A stretch of DNA of 46,466 nt from Bdellovibrionota bacterium. GTDB lineage: Bacteria; Bdellovibrionota; UBA1018; CAUJDS01. Below are positions 34,977-43,669 of this stretch, one piece after another. Within the stretch, counting starts at the first letter, position 1; the number at the start of each line of letters is the position of its first letter. Both the position numbers and the translations under genes were made by a program. Where the stretch lies: the NCBI GenBank assembly GCA_963169695.1, contig CAUJDS010000036.1, positions 1 through 46,466 of the forward strand, in the 5' to 3' direction. The notes under the pieces were generated by a model, which ran no database searches, was not told the origin of the DNA, and saw only the letters and a program-made list of their open reading frames with translations.

Positions 34977-35723
34977 ATGACAAAAGCGGGGCAAATGAAG
35001 GCATTTGAGTTATCGAGCCAAGGTAGTCGGAAAGAGAAGGAAGAGGTCTTTCAGTTTCGAGCAGATAGAGGAATTTTTGCGATGGCCGATGGCTTTGGTG
35101 GAGGAGGAGCGGGGGTTAATGCAGCTCGACTCGCTTGCGATAAGAGCCTTCAGTTTTTGGACAGAGAAGCCGGCGATCGCGACGCCACGTTGCCATTTGT
35201 ATTGAAGCCCTATTACTCGCTTGCAGGAAACATCGTATTCAATTCTGTATTGCACGCTAATCGAGAGGTCCTTAGGGCAAACCGTGAGGTCTCTGGAAAT
35301 GCAAAAGGAGGCGCATCCGTCCTGACAGGATTTCTGGATGGCGGATTCTTGGCTTTGGCCAATGTTGGGTCTTGCTCTGCTTCTCTCATTAGGGAAGACC
35401 GTGTGAGCTCGATCGTCCGCGCGAGGAGCTATCGGTCCTTGATTGATCCGACTGGTACCCTGGCCAGTGCTCACCAGCTGCAGGTGCCTTTGATGGCCCT
35501 TGGAATGGTGGAAGGCTTGGAGCCCGAGATAGCGGAGGTGCGTACGGCACCTGGAGATGTGCTTTGGTTACAGTCCGAGGGGGTGGAGCCAAAATACCTC
35601 AATGATTTCATGGGTTTTTATCTCAATAACAGGGATGCCGCCGCAACAGTGGCGCAGTTGAAAGAAAGGCTAGGCGAAGGACTTTCAGGAATTAACTATA
35701 TGATATCATTAGTTTTTATATAG
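34977..35723 (+). CDS. PP2C-like protein, probably catalytically inactive
   Basis: The 248-residue protein has the PP2C (PPM) fold outline: GIFAMADGFGGGGAGVNAAR (residues 32-51, like VADGMGG), GGASVLTGFL (like GTT motif), LANVGSCSASLI (usual ANVGDSR) and VLWLQSEGV (usual LLCSDG). The metal-binding Asp residues are missing in the GDS, SDG and final DN motifs (Ser, Glu and Ile-Asn here), so activity as a Mn/Mg phosphatase is doubtful. The start at ATG 34977 lies four bases after the FHA gene; ATG 34995 is possible. It may act as a pseudophosphatase reader in the FHA group. No Ser/Thr kinase gene is seen in the window. Confidence 0.7.
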   Translation: MTKAGQMKAFELSSQGSRKEKEEVFQFRADRGIFAMADGFGGGGAGVNAARLACDKSLQFLDREAGDRDATLPFVLKPYYSLAGNIVFNSVLHANREVLRANREVSGNAKGGASVLTGFLDGGFLALANVGSCSASLIREDRVSSIVRARSYRSLIDPTGTLASAHQLQVPLMALGMVEGLEPEIAEVRTAPGDVLWLQSEGVEPKYLNDFMGFYLNNRDAAATVAQLKERLGEGLSGINYMISLVFI

Positions 35724-35733
35724 GAAGGTATAC

Positions 35734-35769
35734 TTGACTGAAAATGTACGAATTTGTTACACTGAAAAT
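35734..35769 (+). promoter_or_regulatory. Candidate promoter and direct repeats of the flp genes
   Basis: TTGACT (35734-35739), an 18-base spacer and TACACT (35758-35763) form a fair sigma-70 promoter about 70 bases before the first pilin start. The nonamer ACTGAAAAT occurs twice, at 35737-35745 and 35761-35769, exactly 24 bases apart, overlapping both the -35 and the -10. These repeats may be a regulator site. The promoter lies after the PP2C-like gene, so pilins may be transcribed separately from the FHA genes. Confidence 0.5.
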
Positions 35770-35834
35770 AGGTCTCAACTATGCCGCTAGATTGGCCGAA
35801 AGGGGAGATGGAGAGGGAGGAAGGGGAGTCCGCC

Positions 35835-36029
35835 ATGAATTTTCTAATAAATAAAATGCGCGATCTCTTCATCGATGAGGAAGGCCAGTCGACGACGGAG
35901 TACATCCTGATTCTTCTGCTCGTTGCACTCATTGTGGCTAAGTTTCGATCCAAGTTCATTGGAGACGGTGGAATTATGGAGAAAATTCTTACCCAGATGG
36001 AAACGCAGATCGAAAGCTCCCTGAAATAA
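35835..36029 (+). CDS. flp1: Flp-type pilin (first)
   Basis: The 64-residue product is a Flp (type IVb) pilin. It has a short leader, then DEEGQSTTEYILILLLVALIV: cleavage is expected after Gly, giving a mature Q-S-T-T-E-Y N-terminus with the required Glu at position 5, followed by a hydrophobic helix. Start 35835 is chosen because GGAAGGGGAG lies upstream; earlier in-frame ATGs lie within that site. Flp pilins polymerise into adhesive fibres. The gene lies just ahead of a second pilin. Confidence 0.88.
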   Translation: MNFLINKMRDLFIDEEGQSTTEYILILLLVALIVAKFRSKFIGDGGIMEKILTQMETQIESSLK

Positions 36030-36076
36030 CTGAGAATCCAGACTCTGGATTCCATCATTCTTAGGCGAGGCTGGCT

Positions 36077-36295
36077 ATGAAGACCCTAATTCGAGGAATC
36101 CAAGCACTTATTCACTCGGAATCTGGCCAGGCTACTGCGGAGTATATCCTTCTTCTCGCGACGGTATCGCTCATCAGCACTACCATCATAAAAGAAATCT
36201 TGCGCAGCATTGACCTCGGAATATTGGGGCTTGGTGCATCGCTAGAGCGTTACCTTAAGACAGGAAGGGCTCCCGCAAGTGTTTGGTCAAACTAA
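36077..36295 (+). CDS. flp2: Flp-type pilin (second)
   Basis: The 72-residue protein has the leader then ESGQATAEYILLLATVSLIS, the same G-Q-x-T-x-E-Y-I pattern and hydrophobic helix as the first pilin, but a different C-terminus (GLGASLERYLKTGRAP). Expected to be cut by TadV and be a second or minor pilin. It overlaps the tadV start by 17 bases. The two pilins are not near-identical, so they are not a recent duplication. Confidence 0.87.
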   Translation: MKTLIRGIQALIHSESGQATAEYILLLATVSLISTTIIKEILRSIDLGILGLGASLERYLKTGRAPASVWSN

Positions 36296-36818
36296 TTTCG
36301 AACTCATCTTGCTCATGCTAGTTTCACTCATTGCTCTTGCAACAGATCTTGCACGTGGTCGAATCTACAATTGGCTGACTTTGCCATTGATGGTCCTCGC
36401 ATTTATTTGGGCGTATTCGAATGGCGGCGTGTCCGGACTGCTCTCTGCATTTGCCGGTTGGTCCTTAGCGGTCGCGGTTTTGTTTCCCTTATTCTTGATT
36501 AAGTGGATAGGAGGAGGAGACGTCAAGCTGCTCATGGGGTACGGGGCTTTGCTTGGGGTACGGCCCTTTGCGGAGCTGCTCCTTCTAACGTTGCTGGTTG
36601 CATCCGTATTTGCTCTTCTCATTCTAATAACCAAAGGGAGGCTTCGCTCTTTCCTCCAAGAGCTTAGCTGGAAAGCCATGGCCCTTTTCATATTGAAAGA
36701 CCAAAAAATTGATCTCACCCTTACTCAGCAAACTCGCATGCCCATGGCCCTCCCCATTGGGATTGCAGTCATTTGGACCGTGCTGAGTCGCCCCCTTTTG
36801 GGAGGCTTAGGTCTATGA
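36279..36818 (+). CDS. tadV: Tad prepilin peptidase TadV (CpaA)
   Basis: The 179-residue, polytopic protein is an A24 aspartic prepilin peptidase. The two catalytic Asp are visible: D23 in ATDLARGRIYNW and D81 in IGGGDVKLL. It cleaves the leader from the pilins and TadE/F proteins nearby. The start is GTG inside the end of the second pilin gene. Its stop overlaps the ATG of the next gene by four bases. Length is normal for the short CpaA form without the methyltransferase domain. Confidence 0.92.
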   Translation: MFGQTNFELILLMLVSLIALATDLARGRIYNWLTLPLMVLAFIWAYSNGGVSGLLSAFAGWSLAVAVLFPLFLIKWIGGGDVKLLMGYGALLGVRPFAELLLLTLLVASVFALLILITKGRLRSFLQELSWKAMALFILKDQKIDLTLTQQTRMPMALPIGIAVIWTVLSRPLLGGLGL

Positions 36819-37084
36819 ATCAGCAGGGTCAAGCCACCTTAGAGTACATTCTTCTGACGGTGGTATTGGTATCGGTTTTTGTTATGAGCCAGCGCTTTCT
36901 CAGGGAATCTACTATTGCAAGCTCGCTAACCTCTCCATTGAAAACGACCTTTAAAAGTACTTATCAGTATGGAAAGCCCAACGTCAAAGGAGCTGGCGAC
37001 CGTGGTGGTCCAGAAGATCATCCTCGGGAAGTTCAGCCTTTAAATAAGAATTTTCGAATATTCATTTATAGGAATCCCCAGTGA
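36815..37084 (+). CDS. Pilin-like protein (third), TadV substrate candidate
   Basis: The 89-residue product begins MNQQGQATLEYILLTVVLVSV, again a G-Q-A-T-x-E-Y-I prepilin-like cleavage site and hydrophobic segment, but without the typical Flp length. The hydrophilic C-terminal half (residues about 35-89) contains Gly, Arg and Pro and is longer than in Flp. It is probably a minor pilin. ATG overlaps the tadV stop and its 3' end overlaps the next GTG, so it is translationally coupled on both sides. Confidence 0.8.
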   Translation: MNQQGQATLEYILLTVVLVSVFVMSQRFLRESTIASSLTSPLKTTFKSTYQYGKPNVKGAGDRGGPEDHPREVQPLNKNFRIFIYRNPQ

Positions 37085-37623
37085 AAAAAATAAAGGAAGA
37101 GAGCGGTCAATCAACAGTTGAGTTTGCGCTTACGCTATCCTTGTTGATTGGATTCTCACTCTTCTTTCTTCAGCTCTCTCTTATTTTCTCCGTTGGAAAC
37201 TACTTTCACTACGCCACTTTTATGACAGCGAGAGCCTTGCTCTCTGCAGGTCCGGATAAAGCGGACCAATTAGAGCGTGCCCGTGTGCTGGGTACGGAAA
37301 TGGTTAAGCAATCAGTTGGCGTGGCCGGAGCAGACCGTTGGCCAGGCATAGCCAAAGGTATTGGAGGCGGCCAACCCACTGGAATGGAAATTGGTGAAGG
37401 ACGTCAATTTTCTGGCGGAGATCCGGCTCACAGTTGGGAGGAAGGTGTCCGATACAACTTTAGGAGTCCTTTGTTCTTGGGATTCTTAGGCGGAGCGACA
37501 ACGTCTGGTCAAGGGATGGAGCTCACTTCAGAAAGCTGGCTGGGTCGCGAACCAAGCTATCAGGAGTGTCAGGAAGAAATGTCTTCACGTGCGCCAGGAG
37601 CGATCATTGATAACGGGTGTTGA
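37081..37623 (+). CDS. tadE: TadE-like minor pilin
   Basis: The 180-residue protein opens with KIKEESGQSTVEFALTLSLLIG, the TadE pattern of a short positive leader, Gly, and a hydrophobic helix with Glu at position 5. The body contains the TadE-like YATFMTARALL. A few cysteines at the C-terminus (CQEE, DNGC) may form a disulfide. TadE proteins are pseudopilins processed by TadV. GTG start overlaps the previous gene by four bases. Confidence 0.85.
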   Translation: MKKIKEESGQSTVEFALTLSLLIGFSLFFLQLSLIFSVGNYFHYATFMTARALLSAGPDKADQLERARVLGTEMVKQSVGVAGADRWPGIAKGIGGGQPTGMEIGEGRQFSGGDPAHSWEEGVRYNFRSPLFLGFLGGATTSGQGMELTSESWLGREPSYQECQEEMSSRAPGAIIDNGC

Positions 37624-38137
37624 GAAAAGTAAATCAAACTTCGAAAAACAGGGCGGGCAAAGCGTCGTTGAATTTCTGTTGCTTCTCCCTATGCTACTTG
37701 CCATTCCCTTTTTGCTGATTAAAGTGAATTCTGCTGTTCAAACTTCAATCGTCAATCAACAGTATTCTCGATCTCAGACGCTTTTCCTAGCTTACAATAG
37801 TCCAATCTATCCGGAATTGCGATTCAGAGTAGGATCTGGAAAGCTCGAAAGTTCTGGAATGTCCCAGATTACGCTAGGAGTATCAGACAACTTAGCTACG
37901 GGTCAGGACGACTACACGCCGCGAGCCACCGAGCAAAACGTTCAGCGCACTAAATCCGAAGATGTTGGAAATAATGACAACCGATTTGAGGGAGCACGTC
38001 TCAGGGGAAATGTTCGAGTGCGAGGCACAGTTAGCCTTTGCACCCAGACCAATTCAGTGGCCACGGGGACTGGCTTTACTCCTATCAATCAAATCCGGCA
38101 GGGAGCAAATCTTCAGATCTGCAGAGGGCCTTTTTAA
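37607..38137 (+). CDS. TadE/TadF-like minor pilin
   Basis: The 176-residue product has EKQGGQSVVEFLLLLPMLLAIPF, another G-Q-S-x-x-E-F leader and helix. The remainder is polar, with RTKSEDVGNNDNRFEGARLRGNVRVRGT and two cysteines near the end (SLCTQ, LQICRG). It starts at TTG 37607, seven bases after AGGAG in the end of the TadE gene, overlapping it by 17 bases. It may be the TadF or TadG counterpart. It shares one base with cpaB. Confidence 0.8.
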   Translation: MITGVEKSKSNFEKQGGQSVVEFLLLLPMLLAIPFLLIKVNSAVQTSIVNQQYSRSQTLFLAYNSPIYPELRFRVGSGKLESSGMSQITLGVSDNLATGQDDYTPRATEQNVQRTKSEDVGNNDNRFEGARLRGNVRVRGTVSLCTQTNSVATGTGFTPINQIRQGANLQICRGPF

Positions 38138-38985
38138 TGAATAATCGCGCAGTCACCTTATCCGTTGCCATGGCGATCTTAGCAATTTTCTTCATGCAGA
38201 GTTATGTTTCAAGTATTGAGGAAGAAGCAAAAAAGAAATTTGGAACCGAGGTTCTGGCAGTCGTTGCGAGCAAGGATATCAAAGAAATGGCTACCATCGA
38301 TGAGACTTATTTAGAGCTCAAGGCCATTCCAAAAAGATTTTTAGAACCAGCCGTCATTTCATTCTCCGGGGTTAAAGAAGAGGACGCTAAGAAGGACATG
38401 CGAGACTTGGTCGGGACGGTGGCAATTGTACCGATCAAAAAAGGTGAGCAGATTTCTTATAATAAATTAACTGAGCCGAGTATGCGTACGGGCCTATCAC
38501 CGCAAGTAACACCGGGACGTCGAGCAGTTTCAATTCCTGTTACCGAAATTACTGGAGTTTCAAAGCTCATCAAGCCTGGAGATCGTGTCGATCTTATTGC
38601 TGTTATTCAGGTGGGTACTAGCGCAGACTCCACATTGGCAAAGACCATCCTCCAGGATGTGCCGATTCTTTCAGTGGGTCGGTACATAACGAATAATGTG
38701 GCTCGCCTTGTTGAGATGGACGAATTGCGAGGAAAAGAATCCGTAAAATCGCTCGCTAGTTTTGATGGGTTCTCCTCAGTTACGCTAGAGGTCGATCCTA
38801 CTCAGGCACAGAAAATCGCCGTCCTGGTAGGCAATCCTAGGAATCAGCTTATTTTGTCTCTTCGCAATAATGACGACAATGAGCAAACGGGAGTGGAAGG
38901 CCTAACGATGGGCGATGTCCTAGGTAGAGATGCGGCAAAAGTTGTACGTGGTCCCGCTAGCACCAATGGAGGTCAGCGGCGATAG
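38137..38985 (+). CDS. cpaB: Flp pilus assembly protein CpaB
   Basis: The 282-residue protein has an N-terminal membrane segment, a SAF-type domain (VLAVVASKDIKEMATIDETYLELKAIPKRF) and the CpaB/RcpC region around GRRAVSIPVTEITGVSKLIKPGDRVDLIAV. CpaB is a periplasmic component that works with the secretin. ATG 38137 overlaps the preceding stop. It ends with a short polar tail and is followed at once by the secretin gene. Length is normal. Confidence 0.94.
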   Translation: MNNRAVTLSVAMAILAIFFMQSYVSSIEEEAKKKFGTEVLAVVASKDIKEMATIDETYLELKAIPKRFLEPAVISFSGVKEEDAKKDMRDLVGTVAIVPIKKGEQISYNKLTEPSMRTGLSPQVTPGRRAVSIPVTEITGVSKLIKPGDRVDLIAVIQVGTSADSTLAKTILQDVPILSVGRYITNNVARLVEMDELRGKESVKSLASFDGFSSVTLEVDPTQAQKIAVLVGNPRNQLILSLRNNDDNEQTGVEGLTMGDVLGRDAAKVVRGPASTNGGQRR

Positions 38986-40581
38986 ATGAAGAAGCAAAAT
39001 GCTTTTTATTTCATCATGATTCTGACCGTAGCCAAGTTTGCAATTTGGCCAATCGAGGCTTGGGCACAAGAGGAAGAGTCTTATAAAAAGTCTCGACTTA
39101 CGAGCGATCGGTCAGAAGGAAAGGCCGATCGAAGGGACCTAGTCCTAGCCGTTGGAAAAGACAAGGTGGTTGACCTCGACTTTGATCCAAACGCAGGAGC
39201 TGCAGGTATCAGCATTGGAAATCCAAAAGTCTTAGCAACTACCTTAGTTCGAGTGGGTGACCAAAAGCAAATCGTCTTCAAGCCATTGGCAGGCGGCAGA
39301 ACTACGATCACCATTCGAGATGCCGATGGGAATATTAAGCTCATTTTCGACGCTGTAGTTGCCAATACGTTTATTGAATCTCAACTTCAAGACCTCAAGG
39401 ACCTCTTAAAGAACATCGAAGGAATACGATACGAAATTCGGGGTGACCGTATCTATCTGGATGGCGAGATCCTTGTGCCACAGGATTATGGTAGGATACT
39501 GGCGGTAACCGAAGGAAAAAATTCACCCTTTGTTGAAGTAGTCATCAACCTGGCAACCCTGTCTCCCATCGCACTTCAGTTGCTTTCTAAGCGTATTACT
39601 AAAGATGTGTCAGCATTTGCTAGCGGAGTAACTTCTCGAGTTGTGAATGGACAAATTTGGTTAGAAGGAACTGTCGACAATATTGATACTGCAAGACGCG
39701 CGGAAAAAGTCGCGGAGCTCTATTTGCCCGAGCTTAAACCTGGGAGTCAATTAGAGAAAGATCCCACCGTTCAGCGATTGCCACCTCGAAGTCTTGTGCA
39801 GAATTTTATAGTAATCAATCCAGCACCTTCTACAAAGAAGGACAAACTCGTCAGAGTGACGAACCACTTTGTGGAGCTTTCTAAGAATTACAGCAAGCTG
39901 TTTGGTTTTAAGTGGCAACCTGGATTTACTTCTGACCCCCAGATCCAAATCGGATCGACCACCGATGGGGGTACAGGCGCTTCCGGGGCTAGCTCCTTCA
40001 CTGCGACCATTTCTAGTCTTATTCCAAAGCTAGAGAGTGCTCAAAAGGCAGGGTATGCTCGCGTGTTAAAGACTGGCACTTTGATCGTTCGAAGCGGAAA
40101 AGTAGCTGTACTTAATGATCAGACTGAAACTCCATTTCCTGTTACGGGGGCTAATGGCCAAGTAACAACCCAGACTGCCGCGACAGGGCTCAATCTCAGC
40201 GTTACCCCTCTCATTCTTGGCCAAACGGAAGATATTCAGATGGATCTCGAGATGAACCAGGTCAATCCAGCTGGAAGGGCTGCGGGTAGGTTGATCACTG
40301 CGAACCACCAAGTGAAGACAACTCTCTACGTAAAGTCTAACGAAAGCGCAGCTGTGGCAGCTGTATTTGCCACGGACGTAAAAACAGATTTTAACGAAGA
40401 CGATCCAAATCAAGGAACGTTTCAAGGCCCGACAACTTCTCCTCTCTTCACGTTATTAAGCTCAAAGAATTTCACTAAGCGCAGAAATCACTTTGTCATT
40501 TTTGTGACGCCGCAAATTATTGAAGACGCCTCTGAGGGAACAGGCGATTTGAAGAAGAATTTCAGAATCAAGATCAATTGA
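38986..40581 (+). CDS. cpaC: Tad secretin CpaC/RcpA
   Basis: The 531-residue protein has a signal peptide (IMILTVAKFAIWPIEAWA), an N-terminal pilus-assembly domain (GKDKVVDLDFDPNAGAAGISIGNPKV), a BON-like middle part and a C-terminal secretin domain (residues about 330-515) that ends with KNFTKRRNHFVIFVTPQIIED. Secretins form the outer-membrane gate for the pilus. It follows cpaB immediately. The usual order cpaB-cpaC is kept. The C-terminal tail beyond the secretin domain is short. Confidence 0.94.
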   Translation: MKKQNAFYFIMILTVAKFAIWPIEAWAQEEESYKKSRLTSDRSEGKADRRDLVLAVGKDKVVDLDFDPNAGAAGISIGNPKVLATTLVRVGDQKQIVFKPLAGGRTTITIRDADGNIKLIFDAVVANTFIESQLQDLKDLLKNIEGIRYEIRGDRIYLDGEILVPQDYGRILAVTEGKNSPFVEVVINLATLSPIALQLLSKRITKDVSAFASGVTSRVVNGQIWLEGTVDNIDTARRAEKVAELYLPELKPGSQLEKDPTVQRLPPRSLVQNFIVINPAPSTKKDKLVRVTNHFVELSKNYSKLFGFKWQPGFTSDPQIQIGSTTDGGTGASGASSFTATISSLIPKLESAQKAGYARVLKTGTLIVRSGKVAVLNDQTETPFPVTGANGQVTTQTAATGLNLSVTPLILGQTEDIQMDLEMNQVNPAGRAAGRLITANHQVKTTLYVKSNESAAVAAVFATDVKTDFNEDDPNQGTFQGPTTSPLFTLLSSKNFTKRRNHFVIFVTPQIIEDASEGTGDLKKNFRIKIN

Positions 40582-40599
40582 TCGGTTAGGGGTAGGGGT

Positions 40600-42765
40600 T
40601 TGGCTGGACATATTATTGCAATCACTGGGGGCAAAGGTGGCGTTGGCAAAAGCGTATTCGCTGCTAACTTTGCGCTCGCGTATTTAAAGAACTTCAAGAA
40701 TCGACCACTGATTATTGACATGGACTTGAATAGTCTAGGTGATCAAAACCTCATTCTAGGCCAAAATCCACCACGCAGTATCGTCGATATTTCTAAGATG
40801 CCGCAAGGGCCTTTAGACATCAAAACCCTGAGCCCATTCATGGTCAATTCGCCTCAGGGCTATCACTTTATAGGTGCTCCACGTGACTCGATTTCAGCCA
40901 AAGACATGGATATTGAGGGTCTAGGAAGATTCCTTAAGGGTATCACCCAGCTATTTGATCTCGTCGTTATCGATGTCGGAAGCTCGATGGACCCCTTTGC
41001 CTTGAAAGCTTTGGAGTATGCAACAGCCATTTTTGTTGTGACGACAGCAGATATGATCGTCATGGCGCAAACGCGTAGAATCCTTTCAAAGATTCAAGAA
41101 TTGCTTTTCCCACCTGAAATGGTTCAGGTTATTTTGAATCGATACAGTGGAAGCAGTTTGCTCAATCCCCAAATGATTCAGAAAAACCTGAATCGAGCAA
41201 TTTTTGCTGCGCTTCCGGATGATTTACCTACTTCAGAAGGCGCGTTGGCTAAGAGCATCCCTATGGTGCTAGCGGCGCCCAATGCTCCCGTCGTGCGTGC
41301 TTACCATGATCTGGTACGGAAGATTGAGCAAAGTCAGCTATTTCCCCAGCTGGCGAAACTCAAGAAGCCCTCTGGCGTTGCCAACAAAGTGCTGGCGGAT
41401 ATCAAGCAGGCTGCGAATGCCTCTTCTGGTGGTGGGGGTAATGAAGGTTTTCGAAATATTCGTGTAAAGGACGGACCATCCGATCCTTGGACTTCGATGA
41501 AACTTCGAATCCACAAAGGCCTCGTTGAGCGAATGGACCTCAAAAAGACTAATACCGATACCGATGATCCAAAAAAACTCGCCGTGCTTAGAGAACGCAC
41601 TCAGAAGGTTATTTTAGAGGTGCTCGAATCAGAGGACACCTCCTCGCTTCTTTCCTCCCGTGAATTAAAGGCTCAGATAATCAAAGAAGTCCTGGATGAA
41701 GCACTTGGACTAGGGCCATTGGAAGATTTGCTTGCAGACGATAGTGTTACAGAAGTAATGGTGAATGCTCGCGATCAAATCTACATCGAGAAGGGCGGAA
41801 AGCCCCAGCTTTCTAAGGTTGTATTTTCTAGCGAGCTGCAGATGATGAATGTTGTCGAAAGAATTGTTACTCCGCTCGGAAGGCGAGTGGATGAAAAGGT
41901 GCCCTATGTGGATGCCCGGCTACCGGATGGGTCTCGTGTACATATTATCATTCCACCGCTTGCCCTGAGAGGTCCAACGATTACGATTCGAAAATTTCCT
42001 AAGAAGCGCATTACCGCGAAAGACCTTGTTCAGTATGGATCGATGACCACTGAGGTCGCTGATTTCTTGAGGTCTTGCGTAGAAGCCAAGCTCAACGTGA
42101 TTGTATCAGGAGGAACAGGATCTGGAAAAACAACGCTCCTCAATGTTCTCTCCAATTTCATTCCTGAAACGGATCGAATCATTACTATCGAGGATTCAGC
42201 CGAGTTGCAGCTCGTTCAACCTCATGTGGTTCGACTTGAATCGCGGCCAAAAAATATCGAAGGCGAGGGTGAAGTGACGATTCGCGATTTGGTAAAATCA
42301 AGTTTGCGTATGAGGCCCGATCGGATTGTAGTGGGAGAGTGCCGAGCTGGAGAAGCCTTGGATATGCTACAAGCGATGAATACTGGGCACGACGGCTCTT
42401 TGACGACGCTTCACGCAAATTCACCCAGAGAAGCTATTCAGCGTTTGGAGACTTTAGTGATGATGGCTGGATTAGGGCTTCCTTCCAAAGCCATTCGCGA
42501 GACGGTGGCATCCGCTGTCAATATCATCATTCAGCAGTCAAGACTGAGCGACGGCTCTCGTAAAGTAACTCATATTTCGGAAGTAACTGGTATGCAGGGA
42601 GAAGTGATCAGTCTTCAAGACATTTTTACCTTTAAGCAAGAAGGACTAGATAAATCTCGCAAAGTGATTGGGCGATTCGTGCCTACCGGATTTATTCCAA
42701 AATTTGTGGAAGAATTAGAGGCGAAGGGTATGCGGATATCGCGCGGAATTTTCTCGGTGAAGTAG
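40600..42765 (+). CDS. tadZA: Fused MinD-like (TadZ/CpaE) and TadA/CpaF motor ATPase
   Basis: A single 721-residue frame joins two normally separate proteins. Residues 1 to about 245 are a MinD/ParA-type ATPase with the deviant Walker [10 protein letters not shown] (10-18), [10 protein letters not shown] and [12 protein letters not shown]. After a variable Gly/Ser/charged linker (about 265-320), residues about 330-721 are the TadA/CpaF secretion ATPase with GGTGSGKTT (504-512), an Asp box around [21 protein letters not shown] (Walker B) and the His-box area [12 protein letters not shown]. The receiver-like domain often found N-terminal in TadZ is absent. The TTG start has GGGGTAGGGG upstream. 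I see no frameshift or internal stop. Confidence 0.93.
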   Translation: MAGHIIAITGGKGGVGKSVFAANFALAYLKNFKNRPLIIDMDLNSLGDQNLILGQNPPRSIVDISKMPQGPLDIKTLSPFMVNSPQGYHFIGAPRDSISAKDMDIEGLGRFLKGITQLFDLVVIDVGSSMDPFALKALEYATAIFVVTTADMIVMAQTRRILSKIQELLFPPEMVQVILNRYSGSSLLNPQMIQKNLNRAIFAALPDDLPTSEGALAKSIPMVLAAPNAPVVRAYHDLVRKIEQSQLFPQLAKLKKPSGVANKVLADIKQAANASSGGGGNEGFRNIRVKDGPSDPWTSMKLRIHKGLVERMDLKKTNTDTDDPKKLAVLRERTQKVILEVLESEDTSSLLSSRELKAQIIKEVLDEALGLGPLEDLLADDSVTEVMVNARDQIYIEKGGKPQLSKVVFSSELQMMNVVERIVTPLGRRVDEKVPYVDARLPDGSRVHIIIPPLALRGPTITIRKFPKKRITAKDLVQYGSMTTEVADFLRSCVEAKLNVIVSGGTGSGKTTLLNVLSNFIPETDRIITIEDSAELQLVQPHVVRLESRPKNIEGEGEVTIRDLVKSSLRMRPDRIVVGECRAGEALDMLQAMNTGHDGSLTTLHANSPREAIQRLETLVMMAGLGLPSKAIRETVASAVNIIIQQSRLSDGSRKVTHISEVTGMQGEVISLQDIFTFKQEGLDKSRKVIGRFVPTGFIPKFVEELEAKGMRISRGIFSVK

Positions 42766-42766
42766 G

Positions 42767-43633
42767 ATGGCATTAAAGTATTTAGGATTCCTAGTATTTG
42801 GCATAGCCATCTTTATCCTTTCCTACCACTACAATAAGCGATTTCTCGAGTGGCTACGATTTCAATCGCTAGGAACTCGAGATTACATCCATGAACGTTT
42901 ATCGGTCATGTTTATTGATTTTCCGCCAAACCAAATTTTATTAGGTCAATTTCTGGTAAGCTTTGGCTTGGGTATTGTCGTTTTTGCGCTTTTTGTTCCA
43001 TTTTTTTTTCCAGCTACCCTTTTCGGTCTGACCATGACCATCGTGGGTTGGAAGCTCCCAAAGCCGATTGTGGATTGGATGTATCGTCGTCGAGTCTCGA
43101 AAGTGATTCTTCAAATGGTAGACGGATTGGCCTTGATGTCTAATGGTCTCAAGTCGGGATTGTCGATTGTTCAGTCCATGGAGTTGGTAACCCGCGAGAT
43201 GCCGGACCCACTTCGCCAAGAGTTTCAGCTTATTTTGAACGAAAATCGACTCGGGGTGTCTCTCGAGGATGCCTTCACCAATTTTTCCAAGCGTGTAGAA
43301 TCTGACGATGTCGAAATGTTTGTTACGTCCGTCAATATTTTGAAGGAGACGGGTGGAAATCTGGCTGAAACCTTCGATACCATTGTCAGCACGATACGAG
43401 AGCGGATAAAGGTGGAAAATCGGATAGATGCGCTCACTGCCCAAGGGTACTATCAGGGAGTCTTCGTCATGATGGTACCTCCAGCTTTGTTTGCAACCTT
43501 CTATCAGAGTGATCCTGAGTTTATGAAACCCTTGGTAACGACTCCTATAGGATGGTTTATTCTGGCAATTATTCTTGGGTTGGAGATTGCGGGTTTTTTT
43601 GTCATCATGAGGATTGTAAAAATCAATGTATAG
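42767..43633 (+). CDS. tadB: Tad pilus assembly membrane protein TadB
   Basis: The 288-residue protein is the TadB-type T2SSF platform protein. It has membrane segments near the N-terminus (YLGFLVFGIAIFILSY), two in the middle (ILLGQFLVSFGLGIVVFALF, then FFPATLFGLTMTIVGW) and one at the C-terminus, and the F-domain LALMSNGLKSGLSIVQSMELV and LKETGGNLAETFDTI. It starts one base after the fused ATPase. Its partner TadC lies at 28716-29639 rather than next to it. Confidence 0.94.
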   Translation: MALKYLGFLVFGIAIFILSYHYNKRFLEWLRFQSLGTRDYIHERLSVMFIDFPPNQILLGQFLVSFGLGIVVFALFVPFFFPATLFGLTMTIVGWKLPKPIVDWMYRRRVSKVILQMVDGLALMSNGLKSGLSIVQSMELVTREMPDPLRQEFQLILNENRLGVSLEDAFTNFSKRVESDDVEMFVTSVNILKETGGNLAETFDTIVSTIRERIKVENRIDALTAQGYYQGVFVMMVPPALFATFYQSDPEFMKPLVTTPIGWFILAIILGLEIAGFFVIMRIVKINV

Positions 43634-43669
43634 TGGAAAATGGTTAGTGTCGACCGGATGGGGGAGACT

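Noticed and set aside
34977-35723. Active PP2C phosphatase
   Set aside because: Most metal-binding Asp residues are replaced, so only the fold is claimed.
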